Of a DNA stretch of 64,000 nt, positions 58,561 to 64,000 are shown piece by piece (within the stretch, counting starts at the first letter, position 1; each line of letters opens with the position of its first letter). The stretch covers positions 21,916,001 through 21,980,000 of the forward strand of contig JAQISU010000155.1 in assembly GCA_029339505.1 (NCBI GenBank). Direction: 5' to 3'. The position numbers were made by a program, and so were the translations under genes. The DNA comes from Unio delphinus. Its lineage: Eukaryota; Mollusca; Bivalvia; Unionida; Unionidae. The notes beneath the pieces were generated by a model. It was not told where the DNA came from, did no database searches, and worked only from the letters and a program-made list of their open reading frames with translations.

Positions 58561-59149
58561 AGAAGGTAATAATAATTACATAATGCTTATGTAGTGCGGC
58601 CAGCACTGTGCACCCATCTACCATTCGCTCAGAGGGAATGTTGGTTCTGGTATAGCTTGCATATCTGTACAGCATACCAGGTGACCTAGATGACGCAATT
58701 CTGTCATAATTGACACTTTCACTAAATCTCCCTTGTGGAGAAGCCGTGAACATATGGACGGCCGGCACTAACGGCTGATTGAACTGACGAATGGTCGGCC
58801 TGAAAGTCCTGTTCTGGTAAAGCTGCCATATCTGGGTAGCGCATACCAAGTGGCATAGATAACTCAATTCCGTCATCTCTGATAATGTCACTAATTCTCC
58901 CTTGTTTTAAAATCACACCGACACGTATTTGACGTGACGGGAGGTGTACACCGGCGATACCGACTGATTTGTCTGGTATATGGTCGGCCGGAATGTTGGC
59001 GAAGGTCCGGCTATGACCGGCACCTGCCTCTCGAATGGTCTGATTGGACGGAGATACATCTATAACATCTCTCTCATGGTAGTGATATGTAACCAGTAGT
59101 ACAGATTGACTGACGGGTACATCACTATAATCTCCGTAAATCAAATGTA

Positions 59150-59880
59150 CAGCCGGTGCAGGTTGATGTCGGCTGGAAGACCGGTGCCATTTGTGCTGAA
59201 CGGTCGTTGCCGGATGGACGGCCGGTGCAGGTTGATGCCGGCTGGAAGGTCGGTTGCACGACCGGTACCATTTGGGCTGAACGGTCGTTGCCGGATGGAC
59301 GGCCGGTGCAGGTTGATGCCGGCTGGAAGGTCGGCTGGACGACCGGTGCCATTTGGGCTGAACGGTCGTTGCCGGATGGATGGCCTGCATAGGTTGATGC
59401 CGGCTGGAAGGTCGGCTGGACGACCGGTGCCATTTGGGCTGAACGGTTGTTACCGGATGGACGGCCGGTGCCGGTTGATGCCGGCTGGAAGGTCGCCTGG
59501 ACGACCGGTACCATTTGGTCTGAACGGTCGTTGCCGGGTGGACGGCCGGTGCCTGTTGATGCAGGCTGGAAGGTCGGCTGGACGACCGGTGCCATTCGGG
59601 CTGAACGGTCGTTGTCGGATGGACAGCCGGTGCCGGTTGATGCCGGCTGGAAGGTCGGCTGGACGACCGGTGCCATTTGGGCTGAACGGTCGTTGCCGGG
59701 TGGACGGCCGGTGCCTGTTGATGCAGGCTGGAAGGTCGGCTGGCCGGCCGGTGCCATTTGGGCTGAACGGCCGGTGCCTGTTGATGCCAGCTGGAAGGTC
59801 GGCTGGCCGTTCGGTGCCATTTGGGCTGAACGGATGGTGCCGGATGTATGGCTAGTGCCGGTTGGTGCCTGCTGAAGTGC
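59150..59880 (-). repeat. 81-bp Gag minisatellite, main cluster
   Basis: About nine units of CCGGTGCAGGTTGATGCCGG, CTGGAAGGTCGGCTGGACGA, CCGGTGCCATTTGGGCTGAA, CGGTCGTTGCCGGATGGACG. Each is 81 bp (27 codons), so the frame is kept. GC-rich and open on both strands, which creates several shadow ORFs. Confidence 0.92.
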
Positions 59881-60105
59881 CGGCTGAACTGACGGTGTCG
59901 GCTGGACGGACGGCTGGACGGCCGGCGAAAGTGCATAATAAAATGGATCCAATTGATCCAGCCTAGACTCCATGCGTCCGGACTTACAGGCCCGAAAGCC
60001 ATGCACGGACCTGCGGTGAAATTTACATCCACTGGGCAGCCTAAACCATGTCAACATAATTTCCTCCATTTCCACATTGCCAACACCCATTTTGCCATTC
60101 ATGCC

Positions 60106-60996
60106 TTCGTTGTCGACTTTGCTACTGAAACGACAAAAGAAGAGAACAAAGCACAGATTAAAAAATTCAGCATATTATTAATTCGATAATACTATAACCG
60201 TTATTAACGGAGTAGTCAAATTATTCCGTGCCATGTTAACTCTTAATGACCACACTAGTTATCACCGTGAGCATGTTGCAATAGGTCGTTCAAGACGAAG
60301 TCTACTGAAACGAAAAGATGATAAACAAAGCACAAATTAACAATTCAGTACGCTATTAAGTCGCTATTCCATAACCGTAACTAACGAAGGAAGCGAAATG
60401 ATTAAGTGTCGTGTGAATTCGTGACTACAACACGAAATTCCGCCATTAAATAGTCGCAACTGGTCGTTCAGAGACGAAGTCTACTGAAACGGAAAGAAGA
60501 TAAACAAAGCACAAATTAACAATCAGTACGCTATTAAGTCGCTATTCCATAACCGTAACTAACGGAGGAAGCGAAATGATTAAGTGTCGTGTGAATTCGT
60601 GACTACAACACGAAATTCCGCCATTAAATAGTCGCAACTGGTCGTTCAGAGACGAAGTCTACTGAAACGGAAAGAAGATAAACAAAGCACAAATTAACAA
60701 TTCAGTACGCTATTAAGTCGCTATTCCATAACCGTAACTAACGGAGGAAGCGAAATGATTAAGTGTCGCGTGAATTCGTGACTACAACACGAAGTCCGCC
60801 ATTAAATAGTCGCAATTGGTCGTTCAAAGACTTTTTTGAAGTCTACTGAAACGTCAAAGAAGATAAATACAGCACACATTATCAATGCAGCACGTTATTA
60901 GTCGCTAATATCGTAAACGTTACATACGGAATAAGCGAAATTATTGAGTGCTACATGTATTACATGCTTTGACCACGTTGCAACCTGGTCCGAAGT
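60106..60996 (-). repeat. 178-bp tandem repeat in DIRS 5' leader, about five copies
   Basis: The GGTCGTTCA-GACGAAGTCTAC motif recurs at 60284, 60462, 60640 and 60818, exactly 178 bp apart. The two middle units are almost identical; the outer ones (from 60106 and up to 60996) are diverged. It lies between the left ITR and the Gag start. Confidence 0.93.
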
Positions 60997-61174
60997 CTAG
61001 AAAAGGTGACAAAGTCACTCAAATTGGAAAATATTGTAAAATAATGTATACGACCTGTAGAGGAATGATTATCCAACACAGTAATTCCAAATTTAACTTC
61101 GGATGGTCAGAATTTACACTAAGATGGCTTGGATTCATTGGAGGTCTAATTGTACGTGTTTTCGCGTAAGCGAA

Positions 61175-61361
61175 GCTAAAAAACTAAAGAAGCGACACCT
61201 AACGGGCGGCAAGGGGAGGTAATGGGCAAGAGTTATTGCCCTTTGTCTATATGACATAGACAGGAAAGACGAATTTTCGTCTTTTGGTAGGGCTGGATTC
61301 GCGAGGTAGCAGGCTAATATCCCTAAAGTAATGTGATTGGGGAACGTATTCAAAGGAGAAA
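61175..61361 (-). repeat. DIRS left inverted terminal repeat
   Basis: Inverted copy of 54209-54391. The outermost bases TTTCTCCTTTGAATACGTTC (read on minus from 61361) differ from the other end (TTTCTCCGAGAATACTTACC) but are found in the internal complementary region. Confidence 0.92.
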
Positions 61362-63383
61362 TTCTATGACTGTGACCTTGACCACTATGACTAAAAATCT
61401 GCATGCATTTCACTAATGGATTCACTTAGCTTTATCATGATTTAACCAAGTGTGAATATAATTTATCTAGGGTTTAGGAAGCAAAATGAGATGAAAAATA
61501 TTTAACCAAAAACCTTAGTGCAAATTTTTGGACTGTTTTATAACTCAAGCTGTTTGATGACTGGAACAAGTTCGAATTCTGCTCAAGTATGTTCAAGTCA
61601 AGTCTGCAAGGTACTTTAAAATTATAATTTAATTGATTAAATATAGTATGAATAACACATGGTGGATTCTTTTTTTGCCCATTGTTGGGCCCCTCTTTGT
61701 CTACCATGGTCGCTCTGCCAGACATGGTGTCATTGCGGCCAGTATATGTTAATAAGCTACTAACTAAATTTTTATATGCTGTCATGCTGAACCAATCAGA
61801 TAACCGAGTTGGAGCACATGATTAAACATTATGTCAATTGTTCGAGTCAGTCATACAAAATCTGGGATGCCTGTAGAGATGCGTGCTTTTCAGTGTTGAT
61901 GCTGCATTTAACTTATCTGTAGAAAGAAAATACGATCTTCTTCTGTTTGCTGATATCACATATTGCTTTCCTTCTTTTGGGGATCATATGTTTTATTGAG
62001 TCCACAATGGCTTCTTGTGGATCTAAATGAACTCTTAATCATTTGACCAGCATTCTCAATACAGAACGTATCTCGGGTGCCATCATTGCAACAAATTCAA
62101 CTTGAGCTGACATTCCAGAAAAATCTGGACTGCATCAAAATTGGTTAAACAGTTAGCTGTGTGGTGAACATCAAGGTCATAGTTTCAATTGGAAAGAAGC
62201 ATCTTCTTCAAATATACTGTGATAATGTGCAGCAGATGGGTGATTCTTCATTGTGGTCAAGAGCATCATCACATGACCAAACAGGTGTTTCATATCTTCA
62301 ACAGCATCGTCATGTGACTAACAAGGAGCTGGTACACCAATTGATAGCAACATGTCGGACATGGCAGCTATCAAGCAACAGTTAGCTCATCAATGGCCAA
62401 ACATGACTTGACAATACTGGAGAATTAGTCTCTGCCCAAGATTAAACAAAGACTTTCTAGACAAAGCATTTTTTTTCCTTCAGGCACTGTAGTAGCAACA
62501 TTTGTATAGAACTCCGAATTTGCAGAACAAATTCGCCCATTCGCAACTGGAAGTACCTTCAACGGATGGAGCACAATAGTTTGACAGTTACATGCTGTTG
62601 GTGCTACAAAATATAGTGTGTACGCTTGCTTACAGTTTTCACTCCTTGATGGAATCAATGAATATTGGCACAAGTGAAGCATGGATCCATCAGACAGGCT
62701 CTTCATTAGCATGCAGAATCGTTGCTTCGTGATGATCCCATCTTTGACAACAATGCAATGCTATAGGAAGGCAACTTCATTTCCTTCTGTGATGATCACA
62801 AAATAATCTCAGACTCATTTAGCATTTGAGCTCTCATTTGAGCCAATTTTGTGAAAACAAGTAATGTATACGCAGTGGAATCTATGCCGTTCATGGATAT
62901 AGTACATACACATCTTCATGAACAAATTCAAGATGCTTCACAGTCTTCCAGGATGACATCACTGGCTTAGCGCCCTACTTTCAGCCATATTTTGCGAGAT
63001 CACCTAGAGTAATGGCATCTGTTTTTTGTCTCAGCGGTTGTAACTACTCATTGAAAATGCCCAGATGTGAAACGTACCGGATTTCTGACCCAGCCTTTGC
63101 AGAAGAAATCCATTGAACTACTGACATTAACAGATGGAGTAATATTGTTTAATTTTACTATAAAGTGCTCATTCCATATTCAATAGATGCTTACAGGCAC
63201 AGCTGGATAACTACATCAATTTAACAATGTTAAAACTCCACAGCACCTTTCTTGTTTCATGTACCAACTTGGTAGTTTTTTCATTTTTTTTATTTTTTTG
63301 CAAAGCAATATGCACTATCTAACATATTTATGAATGTTTTAGCAATTGGATATGTGCACAAACTGAAAAATTTAAATTAACAA

Positions 63384-63470
63384 TTCACAACCCTACAAAC
63401 TCCCCCAAAGTCTCTCTTCTTGAGGTATTCTTATGGAAACAATTCAGAGCTTGTCTGGTGCAGTGTGCTG
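63384..63470 (+). repeat. Direct repeat, copy 1
   Basis: TTCACAACCCTACAAACTCC, TCTCTCTTCTTGAGGTATTC, then GCAGTGTGCTGT, repeated in order at 63759-63850. Confidence 0.75.
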
Positions 63471-63758
63471 TAACATTGCCCTTTGCTGTGTGGTTTTAAT
63501 CCTCAATTATTCAAGACTCATAGTTTTACTGCGGCAGCAACAGAGGATGCTAAGCAGGGTCTGTCAGATTATCTTGTTCAGGTCATAGGTGGGTGTCACT
63601 CAGATGTCTTTTAAGAAATACATTCACCTGAGCCATAAATTGGCTGATGTTTGTTATAATAGTAATCCTCAAGATTGGACTTATCGAGTTTCGGTTATTA
63701 GTGTCCCTATATACCTTCATATCAGCCCCTTGTAGCTCCACATACAGGTGTCAGACAC

Positions 63759-63850
63759 TTCACAACCCTACAACTCCCAGATTCTCTCTTCCTGAGGCAT
63801 TCCTATGCAACACAAAAATTCACAGCTGGGCAGATGCAGTATGCTGTGAC
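63759..63850 (+). repeat. Direct repeat, copy 2
   Basis: TTCACAACCCTACAACTCCC, TCTCTCTTCCTGAGGCATTC, then GCAGTATGCTGT. About 375 bp from copy 1, same orientation. Confidence 0.75.
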
Positions 63851-64000
63851 AGGACTTGCCCAACTATGCCAAAGATTATTTTATATTCGCAATAAAGTGC
63901 CTATTGAACCTATGTTTTGTGTGTTATTGTATACTTTGCAATCTTGCCACATTAAATTCATCAGCACAGCACCATCATTTTGCATTTATACCATAATTGT

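Larger units (their letters stand above)
57690..60102 (-). pseudogene. DIRS Gag-like region with minisatellite expansion
   Basis: A probable start at 60100-60102 reads MNGKMGVGNVEMEEIMLTW, FRACKSGRMESRLDQLDPF. A long Pro/Ser/Thr-rich section then consists of 27-aa repeats (81 bp). Next come two or three copies of a larger block (RDDGIE-x-SMP-x-GM-x-YPDM-x-ALPEQD), and the end in 57690-57860 has the helix FKAAVEEIFRVLRPL. The frame changes more than once; the last segment after 57690 (GDPGNAKAFFSESQVPASF) is out of frame. Gag identity is by position ahead of RT and by the helical C-terminal block, not by a named domain. Confidence 0.6.
54185..61361 (-). mobile_element. DIRS-type tyrosine-recombinase retrotransposon, structurally complete
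   Basis: About 7.2 kb, read on the minus strand from 61361 to 54185. It has inverted terminal repeats (61175-61361 and 54185-54391) and an internal complementary region (54450-54544) that joins the reverse complements of both outer ends. Genes in order are Gag (57690-60102), RT/RNase H (about 55700-57340) and tyrosine recombinase (about 54890-55700). There is no LTR pair, no integrase and no aspartic protease. This is the known DIRS1 architecture, which integrates through a circular intermediate and a recombinase and leaves no target duplication. Composition is clearly more GC-rich than the flanks. Coding parts have stops and frameshifts, so it is defective. Confidence 0.9.
61362..64000. other. 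Unassigned right flank
   Basis: No gene recognised on either strand. A minus-strand 95-aa frame (62425-62712) and a plus-strand 74-aa frame (62161-62385) have ordinary composition but no motif I know. A ~90-bp direct repeat lies near the right end. Confidence 0.45.

Noticed and set aside
59106..59875. Plus-strand open frames of 249 and 142 aa
   Set aside because: Shadows of the GC-rich 81-bp Gag minisatellite; the element's genes run on the minus strand.
62161..62712. 74-aa (+) and 95-aa (-) frames as RNF213-like upstream exons
   Set aside because: No similarity to RNF213 segments and no convincing splice sites in compatible phase.

Overview
The window is eukaryotic nuclear DNA. It is AT-rich, intron-rich and packed with microsatellites, satellites and transposable-element relics. 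Two host genes can be read from spliced exons: a VMO-I-like secreted or anchored protein (+ strand) and the C-terminal end of an RNF213-type giant E3 ubiquitin ligase (- strand). These genes, the tRNA-derived SINEs and the mix of elements (Maverick/Polinton, DIRS, Gmr1-like Ty3/gypsy, L2/CR1-like LINE) suggest a marine lophotrochozoan, most likely a mollusc. That species assignment is inference.

Layout. 1-10440 is a decayed Maverick/Polinton-type (adintovirus-like) element: a PolB relic, an SF1 helicase relic directly behind it, a small zinc-ribbon ORF on the opposite strand, and an A32/FtsK-like packaging ATPase cut off by a (TA)n tract. Its PolB is split by a 6.1 kb LTR retrotransposon (1194-7318) with a 4-bp target duplication, a tRNA-Pro-type primer binding site, a SCAN-like capsid region, and the integrase placed upstream of reverse transcriptase (Gmr1-like order). 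12166-14917 holds two exons of the VMO-I-like gene, separated by an intron that opens with a 75-bp tandem repeat containing serial copies of the splice-donor sequence. 14918-32910 is a non-coding stretch between the two convergent genes. It carries a second helicase relic, a LINE tail, a fold-back tRNA-SINE, a (GA)n-linked dispersed repeat in two inverted copies, a 30/30/27-bp higher-order satellite and several microsatellites.

32911-51092 contains seven exons of the RNF213-like gene, all on the minus strand with mutually compatible splice phases. They are separated by long introns that hold a 2.4 kb TIR element, a 2.7 kb 42-bp satellite, a 69-bp minisatellite, a tRNA-SINE and a dead LINE. 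54185-61361 is a structurally complete but coding-damaged DIRS-type tyrosine-recombinase retrotransposon (minus strand). It has inverted terminal repeats and a 95-bp internal complementary region made of the reverse complements of both termini, plus gag, RT/RNase H and YR relics and two internal tandem-repeat expansions. The last 2.6 kb has no recognisable gene.

Only the VMO-I-like and RNF213-like exons look like functional host coding sequence. All mobile-element genes examined carry stops, frameshifts or deletions, except perhaps the small zinc-ribbon ORF. Coordinates of repeats and decayed domains are by-eye estimates, usually good to a few bases for element ends and to tens of bases for relic domains.
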